A stretch of 64,000 bases of DNA from contig NZ_LN651328.1 in assembly GCF_000826525.2 (NCBI RefSeq), positions 18,432 through 82,431 of the forward strand, in the 5' to 3' direction. The notes beneath the pieces were generated by a model. It was not told the DNA's origin, searched no databases, and saw only the letters and a list, made by a program, of their open reading frames with translations. The translations under genes were made by a program, and so were the position numbers. Positions 41,060 through 49,649 of this stretch are shown here, piece by piece; the first letter of the stretch is position 1; each line of letters starts with the position of its first letter. Source of the stretch: Mobilicoccus massiliensis. GTDB taxonomy: Bacteria; Actinomycetota; Actinomycetes; Actinomycetales; Dermatophilaceae.

Positions 41060-43576
41060 TCAGAGCTTCTCGAGGGGGGCGTAACGCAGCAGGAGGCGCT
41101 TGACCGCATCGCCGCCGAAGTCGACGTGAGCCATCGTGCGGTCGCCCTCCCCCTCGACCCGGACGACCTTGCCGAGGCCGAACGAGTCGTGGTTGACCCG
41201 GTCGCCCGGCTTGAGCGAGGGGATCGCCCGCGTGCCGGGGGTCTTGGGGCCGCTGCGGCTCGACAGGGTGGCGACCCCCGGCGCGCGCCGACTCGTCACC
41301 GCCGACGCGCCCGTGACCGAGGCATCGCCCCGCTCCCAGTCGATGAGCTCCTCGGGGATCTCACCGAGGAACCGCGAGGGCGGGTTGTACTGCGGTTGCC
41401 CCCACGCCGAGCGCACGACCGCGCGCGAGAGATGCAGACGTTCGCGCGCGCGGGTGATGCCGACGTAGGCGAGGCGGCGCTCCTCTTCGAGCTCGTCGGT
41501 GTCGGCGAGGGAGCGGGCGTGCGGGAACGTGCCGTCCTCGAGACCGACGAGGAAGACGACGGGAAACTCCAGTCCCTTGGCCGTGTGCAGGGTCATGAGC
41601 GTGACCGTGCCCTGGTCCCCGGCCTCGTGGCCGGTGCCGTCGGCGACGGCCTCGTCGGGCACCTCGTCGGCATCGGCGACGAGCGAGACGCGTTCGAGGA
41701 AGTCGTCGAGGCTGCCCGGGCCGCCCTCGGCCTGGGCCTGTTCGTCGAACTCCCGCGCCACGCCGACGAGTTCGGCGAGGTTGTCGAGACGCGTCTCGTC
41801 CTGCGGGTCGCGGCTCGCGCGCAACTCCTCGACGTAACCGCTCTGGTGGAGGATCGCCTCGAGCAGGTCACCCACCCCCGCACCGGAGTCGCGCACCTCC
41901 CCCAGCGACTCGAGCAGCTTCGTGAACCCCTCGATCGCCTTGACGGAGCGGGTCGCGATGCCGGGCGCCTCCTCGGCCATGGCGAGGGCCTGGACGAACG
42001 AGAGGCGTTCACGCTCGGCGAGCAGTGACACGCACGCCTGGGCGCGCTCGCCGATGCCGCGCTTGGGGACGTTGACGATGCGCCGGAGGTTGACGGTGTC
42101 GGCCGGGTTGGCGAGCACCCGCAGGTACGCCAGCGCGTCCTTGACTTCGCGACGCTCGTAGAACCGGGTGCCGCCGACGATCTTGTACGGCAGCCCGACC
42201 CGGACCAGCACCTCTTCGAGCGCGCGGCTCATCGCGTTGGTGCGATAGAAGATCGCGACGTCGCCCGGACGCACGCCGTGGCGGTCGGCGAGCTCGTCGA
42301 TGCGCCGGGCGACGAAGGCCGCCTCGTCGTGCTCGGAGTCGGCGACGTAGCCCACGGCCTTGTCACCGTCGCCCGCGTCGGTCCACAACCGCTTGGGCCG
42401 CCGCTCGGTGTTCTTGGCGATGACGGCGTTGGCGGCCTTGAGGATGGTGTTTGTCGACCGGTAGTTCTGCTCGAGCAGGATGGTGCGCGCCTGCGGGTAG
42501 TCCTGCTCGAACTCGACGATGTTGCGGATGGTCGCCCCGCGGAACGCGTAGATCGACTGGTCGGCGTCGCCGACCACGACGAGTTCGCCGGGAGCGACCG
42601 GATGCTCGCCGGGACCGATCTCCACCGGAGCCGACAGCTCCTTGACCAGCACGTACTGGGCGTGGTTGGTGTCCTGGTACTCGTCGACGAGCACGTGGCG
42701 GAACCGGCGGCGGTAGTACTCCGCGACGTCGGGGAAGGCCTGGAGGATGTTGACCGTGGTCATGATGAGGTCGTCGAAGTCCATGGCATTGGCCTCGCGC
42801 AGCCGCCGCTGGTACATCGTGTACGCCTCGGCCAGCACCGCCTCGGCGGGGTTGGCGCCCTCCGCGCCGGCCCGCCGGGCGAACTCCTCCTCGTCGATCA
42901 GCTCGTTCTTGAGGTTGCTCACCTGCGCGGAGAACGACCGCGGCGGGTAGCGCTTGGGGTCGAGATCGAGATCGCGCATGACCATCGCCATGAGGCGCTG
43001 GGAGTCGGCGGCGTCGTAGATCGAGAAGCTCGACTTGAGACCGACGCGCGTGGCCTCCTTGCGCAGGATGCGGACGCACGCGCTGTGGAACGTGCTCACC
43101 CACATGGCCCGGGCCCGCGGGCCGACGAGCGACTCGACGCGCTCACGCATCTCGGCGGCAGCCTTGTTGGTGAAGGTGATGGCGAGGATCTGCCCCGGGT
43201 TGACGTGCCGCTCGGCGAGCAGATAGGCGATGCGGTGCGTGAGGACGCGGGTCTTGCCCGAGCCGGCGCCCGCGACGATGAGCAGCGGCGAGCCCTGGTG
43301 CACGACGGCCTCACGCTGCTGCGGGTTGAGCCCGGCGAGCAGGGTCTCGATGTCGACGTCACCGACCGGACGACTCCCGCGGGGGCCGGACGGCCGCTCG
43401 GGTGCGGGTTCACCGCGCACCGCCCACAACGGCACCCCGGACTCGTCGACCTCCTGCGCGCGAGCGGTGTTTCTGCTGGTCGCGGCCCCGGAGGGTCGGC
43501 GGCGGGTCTCCTGCACGTCGGGGGCGGCGGTGGCGGGCGGGAGGTCGAGATCGGGGAGTTCGTCGAAGAGGCTCAT
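41060..43576 (-). CDS. pcrA: ATP-dependent DNA helicase PcrA (UvrD family)
   Basis: 838 residues. SF1A helicase for replication-fork clearing and repair. Q motif LNPQQREAV at about 83-91, Walker A AGAGSGKT at 102-109, GTS-like LAITFTNKAA, Walker B VDEYQDTN, motif III GDADQSIYAFRGA, motif IV EQNYRST, motif V TLMTLHTAKGLEFP and motif VI YVGITRARERL are all present. The C-terminal KPGDRVNHDSFGLGKVVRVE is the PcrA Tudor-like RNA-polymerase contact. ATG 43576 starts a hydrophilic N-terminus of about 70 residues; TAGACT lies 10 nt upstream. Convergent with the broken MFS gene (9 bp apart). Confidence 0.96.
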   Translation of the reverse strand: MSLFDELPDLDLPPATAAPDVQETRRRPSGAATSRNTARAQEVDESGVPLWAVRGEPAPERPSGPRGSRPVGDVDIETLLAGLNPQQREAVVHQGSPLLIVAGAGSGKTRVLTHRIAYLLAERHVNPGQILAITFTNKAAAEMRERVESLVGPRARAMWVSTFHSACVRILRKEATRVGLKSSFSIYDAADSQRLMAMVMRDLDLDPKRYPPRSFSAQVSNLKNELIDEEEFARRAGAEGANPAEAVLAEAYTMYQRRLREANAMDFDDLIMTTVNILQAFPDVAEYYRRRFRHVLVDEYQDTNHAQYVLVKELSAPVEIGPGEHPVAPGELVVVGDADQSIYAFRGATIRNIVEFEQDYPQARTILLEQNYRSTNTILKAANAVIAKNTERRPKRLWTDAGDGDKAVGYVADSEHDEAAFVARRIDELADRHGVRPGDVAIFYRTNAMSRALEEVLVRVGLPYKIVGGTRFYERREVKDALAYLRVLANPADTVNLRRIVNVPKRGIGERAQACVSLLAERERLSFVQALAMAEEAPGIATRSVKAIEGFTKLLESLGEVRDSGAGVGDLLEAILHQSGYVEELRASRDPQDETRLDNLAELVGVAREFDEQAQAEGGPGSLDDFLERVSLVADADEVPDEAVADGTGHEAGDQGTVTLMTLHTAKGLEFPVVFLVGLEDGTFPHARSLADTDELEEERRLAYVGITRARERLHLSRAVVRSAWGQPQYNPPSRFLGEIPEELIDWERGDASVTGASAVTSRRAPGVATLSSRSGPKTPGTRAIPSLKPGDRVNHDSFGLGKVVRVEGEGDRTMAHVDFGGDAVKRLLLRYAPLEKL

Positions 43577-43593
43577 CGTGCTGCCGAGTCTAT

Positions 43594-43633
43594 GCGGCCC
43601 CACCGACAGCCCTACGGGCGTCGGTGGGGCCGC
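43594..43633 (-). terminator. Terminator after the APC permease
   Basis: Perfect 14-bp inverted repeat GCGGCCCCACCGAC / GTCGGTGGGGCCGC (43594-43607, 43620-43633), 12-nt loop. It ends the permease transcript before the pcrA start. Confidence 0.8.
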
Positions 43634-43755
43634 GGGAGAACGTCGAGGCCGGCCGATCCGGCCGCTCGACGGGCCTTCACCAGAGCTCGAGCGGGATGCT
43701 CACCCGCGCGAGGAGAGCCCGGGACGACGAGTTCACCCACCCGAGCGGTCGGGGC

Positions 43756-45324
43756 TCACGCCCTGTCGCCGACGTCGGAGCCCGTCACCTCTTCGGAGTG
43801 CGCGCGGCGGGGCCGACGAGAGCCGTGCTCGAAGATCGGGTGGTCTCCGTGCCGGTCGTCGTCGTGCTCGTCGTGGTAGCGGGTGACCTCGGCGGGCATC
43901 TCGTGCGCGCCCGCCTCGCCCCACGGGGTACGCGTGGCCGCGATGAGCCGGCGCTCGGCGTCGGGACCGCCCGCGATCCTCGGGATGCGCATCATGAGCG
44001 GCACGCCGAACACCGTCCACGCGGCGACGATGACCCATTCCGGCCCGGTCAACGCGGCCGGCATCCCGGGGAGGAACAGCACGGCGATGCCGGCACCGAG
44101 CACGACCGCGATCCCACCGGTGACGACGCCACCGGGAGTGACGAACGGCCGCTCCATCTGCGGCTCCCGCTTGCGGAGCACGATGAACGCGAGCGCGACC
44201 ATGATCCAGGCGACGACGATCGACAGACCACCGGCGTCGACGAGCCACACGAGGGTCTTGCGGCCGAAGAACGGAGCGAGGATCGACAGGGCGCCGATGA
44301 AGATCACCGCGTTCGCCGGGGTGCGGTACTTCGGGTGCAGCCGCCCGAACCACGCGGGCAACATCCCCGAGCGGGCGAGGGCGTAGACGAGCCGGCTCGC
44401 GCCGATGAGGAACCCGTTCCACGAGGTGAGGATTCCGGCCACACCACCGAGCACGAGGAACGTGCCCCAGGCCGGGTGCCCGAACATCTTCGTCATCGCG
44501 TCGGCGACGGCGAGGTCGGAGTTCGCGAGGTCGACGGCGTGCATCGAGGAACTCGTCGTCAGCATGATCATCACGTACCAGGTGATGGCGAGCAGCACCG
44601 AGACGATGAGGGCCTCACCGATCTTCTTGTACGGCAGGTGGATCTCCTCGGCCGACTGCGGGATGACGTCGAACCCGACGAAGAGGAACGGCGTCGCGAC
44701 GAGCACGGAGATGAATCCGCCCATGCCGCCCTTGAACAACGGCTCCATGTTGTCGGTGCTCCCGCCGATGAAGGCGCCCGCGACGAGCACGACCCCGACC
44801 GCGGCGAGGAAGAGCACGGCGATCGTCTGGAACACCGCGGCCGGCCGCACGCCGATGACGTTGATCACGGTCATGACCACGGCGGCGACGACGCCCACGG
44901 CGACCCAGCTCGCGTACACGTCGTAGCCGGCGACCGTGTACATCTTGCCGACGAGCATGTCGGGGAAGATGTACAGCAGCGTCTGCGGCAACGCGACCGC
45001 CTCGAACGCGACGACGGAGACGTAACCGAGCACGAGGGTCCACGAGCAGAAGAACGACGCTCGCGCACCCATCGACCTCAGCACGTAGGAGTGTTCGCCG
45101 CCGACGTGCGGCAGGGCCGCGACGAGCTCGGCATAGGTGAACGCGACGAACGCCACCACCGTGCCGCCCGCGACGAACGCGAGCGCCGCGCCCAGCGTTC
45201 CGGCGTTGTTGAGGAAGTCGCCCGTGAGAACGATCCAGCCGAATCCGATCATCGCCCCGAAGGCGACGGCGAGAACGTCCCAGCGACCCAGGACCTTCTC
45301 CATCTTGTCGTGTTCTCTGCTCAT
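43756..45324 (-). CDS. APC-superfamily amino-acid permease
   Basis: 522 residues with about twelve helices. The first helix carries GAMIGFGWIVLTGDFLNNAG, the glycine-rich substrate and sodium site typical of APC transporters. About 70 C-terminal residues are hydrophilic and His/Asp-rich (YHDEHDDDRHGDHP). It is the last gene of a same-strand series with an aminotransferase, aldehyde dehydrogenase and CoA-transferase/glutaryl-CoA dehydrogenase, 81 bp after the last of them. By context it may import the amino acid degraded there (5-aminovalerate, GABA or lysine). The substrate is inferred only from neighbours. Confidence 0.88.
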   Translation of the reverse strand: MSREHDKMEKVLGRWDVLAVAFGAMIGFGWIVLTGDFLNNAGTLGAALAFVAGGTVVAFVAFTYAELVAALPHVGGEHSYVLRSMGARASFFCSWTLVLGYVSVVAFEAVALPQTLLYIFPDMLVGKMYTVAGYDVYASWVAVGVVAAVVMTVINVIGVRPAAVFQTIAVLFLAAVGVVLVAGAFIGGSTDNMEPLFKGGMGGFISVLVATPFLFVGFDVIPQSAEEIHLPYKKIGEALIVSVLLAITWYVMIMLTTSSSMHAVDLANSDLAVADAMTKMFGHPAWGTFLVLGGVAGILTSWNGFLIGASRLVYALARSGMLPAWFGRLHPKYRTPANAVIFIGALSILAPFFGRKTLVWLVDAGGLSIVVAWIMVALAFIVLRKREPQMERPFVTPGGVVTGGIAVVLGAGIAVLFLPGMPAALTGPEWVIVAAWTVFGVPLMMRIPRIAGGPDAERRLIAATRTPWGEAGAHEMPAEVTRYHDEHDDDRHGDHPIFEHGSRRPRRAHSEEVTGSDVGDRA

Positions 45325-45405
45325 CGTCGTTGATGCGCTTTCTGTGCGGGGGCAGCTCCGTGACCGCCGGAGGGTTGGGGGTGGGGGTGGTGGCGCTCGG
45401 CCCGC

Positions 45406-47982
45406 TCAGCGGTAGGCCGGGATGCCCGTGAGGGCGTTGCCGATCATCAGGGTGTGCATCTCGGGCGTGCCCTCGTAGGTGAGGACGGACTCGAGGTTGT
45501 TCGCGTGGCGCATGACGGGGAACTCGTAGGAGATGCCGTTGGCGCCGAGGATCGTGCGCGCGGTGCGGCAGATCTCGATGGCCTTGTCGACGTTGTTGAG
45601 CTTGCCGATGCTCACCTGCTCGGGGCGCAGACCGACGGAGTCCTTGCGGCGCCCGAGGTGGAGGGCGAGCATCGTGCCGAGCGTGAGCTCGACCGACATG
45701 TGCGCGAGCTTGCGCTGGGTGAGCTGGAACGAGGCGATCGGCTCGCCGAACTGCACGCGTTCGGTGGAGTACGTCAGCGCCGCGGAGAACGCCGACCGAG
45801 CCGCGCCCATCGCGCCCCAGAGGATGCCGTAGCGGGCCTCGTTGAGGCAGCTCAGCGGGCCCTTGAGGCCGTTGACCTCGGGCATCACGGCGTCGGCGGG
45901 CAGGCGCACGTCGTCGAGGACGAGCTCGGAGGTGATCGAGGCGCGCAGCGACGCCTTGTGCTTGATCTCCGGCGCCGAGAAGCCGGGGGTGTTCGTCGGC
46001 ACGACGAATCCGCGGATCTCGGAGGACGATTCGCCGGTCTGCGCCCACACGACGGCGACGTCGGCGATCGAGCCGTTCGTGATCCACATCTTGCGCCCGT
46101 TGAGCACCCAGTCGTCGCCGTCGCGGCGCGCACGGGTGCGCATCGAGCCGGGGTCGGAGCCGTGGTCGGGCTCGGTGAGGCCGAAGCAGCCGATCGCCTC
46201 ACCCGCGGCCATGCGCGGCAGCCACTCCTGCTTCTGCTCCTCGCTACCCCACCGCCAGATCGCGAACATCGCGAGCGAGCCCTGCACGCTCACCAGCGAA
46301 CGGATGCCGGAGTCGGACGCCTCGAGCTCGAGGCACGCGAGCCCGTAGTCGACGGCGCTCATGCCGGCGCAGCCGTACCCCTCGAGGTGCATGCCGAGCA
46401 GCCCCACCTCGCCGAGGCTCTTCGCGAGTTCGCGGGCGTTCGGCAGCTCGCCCTTCTCGAACCACTCCCCGATGTACGGGTCGACCTGCTCGGCGCACAC
46501 GTGACGCACGGCGTCGCGGATCGCCTTCTCCTCGTCGGAGAGCAGGTCGTCGATGTCGGCGAGGTCGAGCGGACGGATGGTCTTCGGAGGCGTGGGGTGT
46601 GCCATGGTCCTTCGCTTTCGTGGGCGTCGTGAACGGTGATCGTCGATGTTCGTGAGGGTGAGATGCGGGGGGCGGCCGTCGCCGGGGCCGGCGTCGGCGG
46701 GCTCGGTCAGGGCAAGCCCGGGGTCCGCGGATGATGCGCCCGTCGGGACGTCACCGAGCGGAGCGCGGGGGTCGCCCGCGAGCCAGGCGCGCACGGTGGT
46801 GTCGTGTTCACCCAGGCGAGGCGGGGCGGCCGGGGTGGCGAGCAGCGGCTCGCTGTAGGTGACCGGGTGACGGACCTGGGGGGAGGCGCCGTCACCGAGG
46901 TCGTGCACCGGGTCGAGGCCGAGGTCGGTCGCGAGTGCGAAGGCGGCGGCCAGGTCGTTGACGCCGCCGGCAGGAACACCCGCGGCGTTGAGCCGGCGTT
47001 GCCAGTTCGCGGCGTCGTCGGTGGCGAGGACGGCCTCGAGGGCGGCGACGAGCTCGGTGCGGTGACCGACGCGGTCGGCGTTGCGGGCGAAGCGGGGATC
47101 CTCGGCAAGGTGCGCAACGCCGAGTTCGGTGGTCATCCGCACGAACTGGCCGTCGTTGCCGCACGCGACCGCGAGCAGGCCGTCGCGACAACGCAGGGTC
47201 TCGTACGGGGCGATCGACGGATGCCGGTTGCCCATCGGGCGCGGCACCGAGCCGGCGCCGAGGTAGCCCGAGGCCTGGTTGACCAGCGACGACAGCAGGC
47301 TCGACAGCAGGTTGACCTCGACGCGACAACCTCGGCCGGTGCGGCCGCGCGCGGTGAGGGCCGCGAGAATCCCGATCGTCGCGTCCTTGCCGGTGAGCAC
47401 GTCGACGAGTGCGACGCCGGCCTTCGTCGGCTCGCCGCCCACCTCTCCGGTGATGCTCATGAGCCCGCCGACGGCCTGGACGACGAAGTCGTAGCCGAGC
47501 AGGTCGGCGCCCTTGCCCGCGCCGAATCCCGTGACGGAGGCGTAGACGATGCCAGGGTTGGTCGCGGCCACGTCGTCGTAGCCGAGACCGTGACGTTCGA
47601 GGCTGCCGGGGCGGAAGTTCTCGATGAGCACGTCGGCGCGGCGGGCGAGCTCGTGGGCGAGGCCGCGATCGGCGGGGTCGGCGAGGTCGAGGGTCACACT
47701 GCGCTTGCTGCGGTTGACCGACTCGTAGTACGTCGCGGTGCGCTCACCCGTGCTGCCGTTCTCGCGCCACGGCGGACCCCACGAGCGCGTGTCGTCGCCG
47801 GCCCCCGGGCGCTCGACCTTGACGACGGTCGCGCCGAGGTCGGCGAGGTTCATCGTCGCGAGCGGCCCGGCGAGCACCCGCGAGAAGTCGGCGACGAGGA
47901 TGCCGTCGAGCGGACGGGCGGCGGCACCGTCGCAGGTCGCTCCACGAGTTGCGGGGTCGGTCGTCGTCGGGGACGGCGTCAC
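45406..47982 (-). CDS. Fusion of a type III CoA-transferase and glutaryl-CoA dehydrogenase
   Basis: One open frame of 858 codons with no stop between two enzymes. Residues about 24-400 are a CaiB/BaiF (type III) CoA-transferase close to succinyl-CoA:glutarate CoA-transferase (VLAGPLATMNLADLGATVVK, VERPGAGDDTRSWGPP; candidate catalytic Asp in LLGYDFVVQA). Residues about 460-858 are an acyl-CoA dehydrogenase whose end NLESVLTYEGT-x-x-MHTLMIG carries the catalytic Glu of glutaryl-CoA dehydrogenases. The joining 50 residues look like translated intergenic DNA (PPHLTLTNIDDHRSRRPRKRRT). An internal ATG at 46605 could start the dehydrogenase alone (399 residues). GTG 47982 overlaps the aldehyde dehydrogenase stop by 4 nt. 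Together: glutarate to glutaryl-CoA to crotonyl-CoA plus CO2. Confidence 0.82.
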   Translation of the reverse strand: MTPSPTTTDPATRGATCDGAAARPLDGILVADFSRVLAGPLATMNLADLGATVVKVERPGAGDDTRSWGPPWRENGSTGERTATYYESVNRSKRSVTLDLADPADRGLAHELARRADVLIENFRPGSLERHGLGYDDVAATNPGIVYASVTGFGAGKGADLLGYDFVVQAVGGLMSITGEVGGEPTKAGVALVDVLTGKDATIGILAALTARGRTGRGCRVEVNLLSSLLSSLVNQASGYLGAGSVPRPMGNRHPSIAPYETLRCRDGLLAVACGNDGQFVRMTTELGVAHLAEDPRFARNADRVGHRTELVAALEAVLATDDAANWQRRLNAAGVPAGGVNDLAAAFALATDLGLDPVHDLGDGASPQVRHPVTYSEPLLATPAAPPRLGEHDTTVRAWLAGDPRAPLGDVPTGASSADPGLALTEPADAGPGDGRPPHLTLTNIDDHRSRRPRKRRTMAHPTPPKTIRPLDLADIDDLLSDEEKAIRDAVRHVCAEQVDPYIGEWFEKGELPNARELAKSLGEVGLLGMHLEGYGCAGMSAVDYGLACLELEASDSGIRSLVSVQGSLAMFAIWRWGSEEQKQEWLPRMAAGEAIGCFGLTEPDHGSDPGSMRTRARRDGDDWVLNGRKMWITNGSIADVAVVWAQTGESSSEIRGFVVPTNTPGFSAPEIKHKASLRASITSELVLDDVRLPADAVMPEVNGLKGPLSCLNEARYGILWGAMGAARSAFSAALTYSTERVQFGEPIASFQLTQRKLAHMSVELTLGTMLALHLGRRKDSVGLRPEQVSIGKLNNVDKAIEICRTARTILGANGISYEFPVMRHANNLESVLTYEGTPEMHTLMIGNALTGIPAYR
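46603..46613 (-). promoter_or_regulatory. Internal start and ribosome-binding site of glutaryl-CoA dehydrogenase
   Basis: ATG 46605 is preceded by GAAGG only 3 nt away. It begins MAHPTPPKTIRPLD, a normal dehydrogenase N-terminus, so the dehydrogenase can be made separately even though the upstream frame stays open. Confidence 0.5.
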
Positions 47983-49649
47983 GATGCCTCACCCCCGCGG
48001 TCGACGAGGCGCCCGTCGACACGGCGCGGAACGCCCCACGGATCGGCCTCGCGCACCGCCGGAGGCAGGGCGGAGTCGGGGACGTCCTGGAACGCGACCG
48101 GGCGCACCCAGCGGTCGAGTGCGGCGGCGCCGACGCTGCTCGCCTCGGGGCGGCTCGTCGCGGGCCAGGGGCCGCCGTGATGCTGGGCCCAGGTACCGAC
48201 GACACCGGTCGGCCAGCCGTCGACGACGACGCGCCCGGCCTGCCCGGCGAGCAGCGCGACGAGACCGGCGGTCTCGGGGTCGCCGTCGCCCGCCGTCGCC
48301 ACCGCCGCCGCCAGGCTCGGCTGGAGTCGCGCGAGGACGGCGTCGCGCTCGGCGGTGCCCGCGTACTCGACGACGAGTCCGAGCGGGCCGAAGCACTCCT
48401 CGAGCAGCCGCGAACCGGGCTGCAGATCGGCCGCGGCGGCCGTGAGGACGGTCGGGGTGACGGCGAACCCCTCGCCGCTCGTGCTCTCGCCGGCGCTCTC
48501 ACTCTCCCGCTCGGGCAGTCGCTCCGTCCCGGTCCCGCCGGTCGAGGCGGGCGACGACCCCGGCGTCGCCTCGTCACCCGGCGCGGCGTCGCGCGCACCG
48601 GCCCCCCGCAGATCGGCGAGCCCCGTCGCGAACGCGTCGGCGATGCCGGCGGTGAGCGCGTACCCGGTCGGCCGCCGGGAGGCCTCCGCCGCGACGGCCT
48701 CGACGAGCCCGCTGCCCGCGGGAACGAGCAGCAGGCCCGGCTTGGTACAGAACTGGCCGGTGCCGAGGGTCATGCTGTCGACGAACCCCGCGGCGATCTC
48801 GGCAGCGCGTGTCACCGCGGCGGCGGTCGTCACGACGGCCGGGGTGACCGTGCCCATCTCGGCGTAGACGGGGATGGGGCGCGCCGGCCGGCCGTGGGCG
48901 TCGGTCCCGGTGCCCCGGGCCGCCGCGCGCTCGACGAGGGCCATGCCGCCGGACTGCGAGCCGGTGAATCCGACCGCCGCGATGCGCGGGTCGTCGACGA
49001 GCGCGAGCCCGGCCTCGAACCCGGCGACCAGGCCGAACGTGCCCGCAGGCGCGCCGGCCGCGGTCAGCGCGCCGGTGACGAGCTCGGCGAGCCGCGCCGA
49101 GAGCCGCGGGTGCGCCGGATGCGCCTTGACGACCACGGGGCACCCGGCCGCGATCGCCGAACACGTGTCGTGGCCCGCGACGCCGAAGCCGAAGGGAAAG
49201 TTGCTCGCGCCGAACACGGCGACCGGGCCGAGCGGCATCCGCACCCGGCGCAGGTCGACCGGCGGAGCGCCCGCGGCGTGATCGATCGTCGCGTCGAGGA
49301 AGGCGCCGTCGGCGGCGACGGTGCCGTAGAACCGGGCCTGGGCCGCGGCCTTGGCGAGTTCGCCCGGGAGCCGGGGAGATCCGAGGGCGGTCTCGGAGTC
49401 CGCGAGCGCCGCGAGCTCGTCGGCGTGCGCCTCGAGGGCGTCGGCGACGGCGTCGAGCCAGACGGCGCGCTCGGTGGGAGCCGTCGCCGCCAGCGCCGGG
49501 GCGGCGGTGGCCGCGGCCTGCAGCGCCGCCTCGACCTGTGCAGGCGTCGAGTGCGCGACCGCGGGGTGGGCGGTTCCGGTGCGAGGGTCGTGGCCGACGT
49601 CGGCGCTGCCCGGGTTCGCGGACGTCTCGGCCGCCGTGGTCGTGCTCAT
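47979..49649 (-). CDS. Aldehyde dehydrogenase, ketoglutarate-semialdehyde type
   Basis: 556 residues from ATG 49649, in an ATGA overlap with the aminotransferase stop. ALDH fold with GFTGSQSGG at 228-236, general-base Glu E264 in YAEMGTVTP and nucleophile C301 in GTGQFCTKPG. It resembles the NADP-dependent alpha-ketoglutarate-semialdehyde / fatty-aldehyde branch rather than classic GabD. After about residue 345 a low-complexity stretch of about 45 residues (Ser, Gly, Thr, Glu) interrupts the fold, which is unusual. By context it oxidises the semialdehyde made by the aminotransferase: glutarate semialdehyde if the substrate is 5-aminovalerate. Confidence 0.85.
   Translation of the reverse strand: MSTTTAAETSANPGSADVGHDPRTGTAHPAVAHSTPAQVEAALQAAATAAPALAATAPTERAVWLDAVADALEAHADELAALADSETALGSPRLPGELAKAAAQARFYGTVAADGAFLDATIDHAAGAPPVDLRRVRMPLGPVAVFGASNFPFGFGVAGHDTCSAIAAGCPVVVKAHPAHPRLSARLAELVTGALTAAGAPAGTFGLVAGFEAGLALVDDPRIAAVGFTGSQSGGMALVERAAARGTGTDAHGRPARPIPVYAEMGTVTPAVVTTAAAVTRAAEIAAGFVDSMTLGTGQFCTKPGLLLVPAGSGLVEAVAAEASRRPTGYALTAGIADAFATGLADLRGAGARDAAPGDEATPGSSPASTGGTGTERLPERESESAGESTSGEGFAVTPTVLTAAAADLQPGSRLLEECFGPLGLVVEYAGTAERDAVLARLQPSLAAAVATAGDGDPETAGLVALLAGQAGRVVVDGWPTGVVGTWAQHHGGPWPATSRPEASSVGAAALDRWVRPVAFQDVPDSALPPAVREADPWGVPRRVDGRLVDRGGEAS

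Noticed and set aside
43402..45333. 643-codon plus-strand frame opposite the permease
   Set aside because: Almost entirely charged residues and no family resemblance, as expected opposite a hydrophobic protein in GC-rich DNA.
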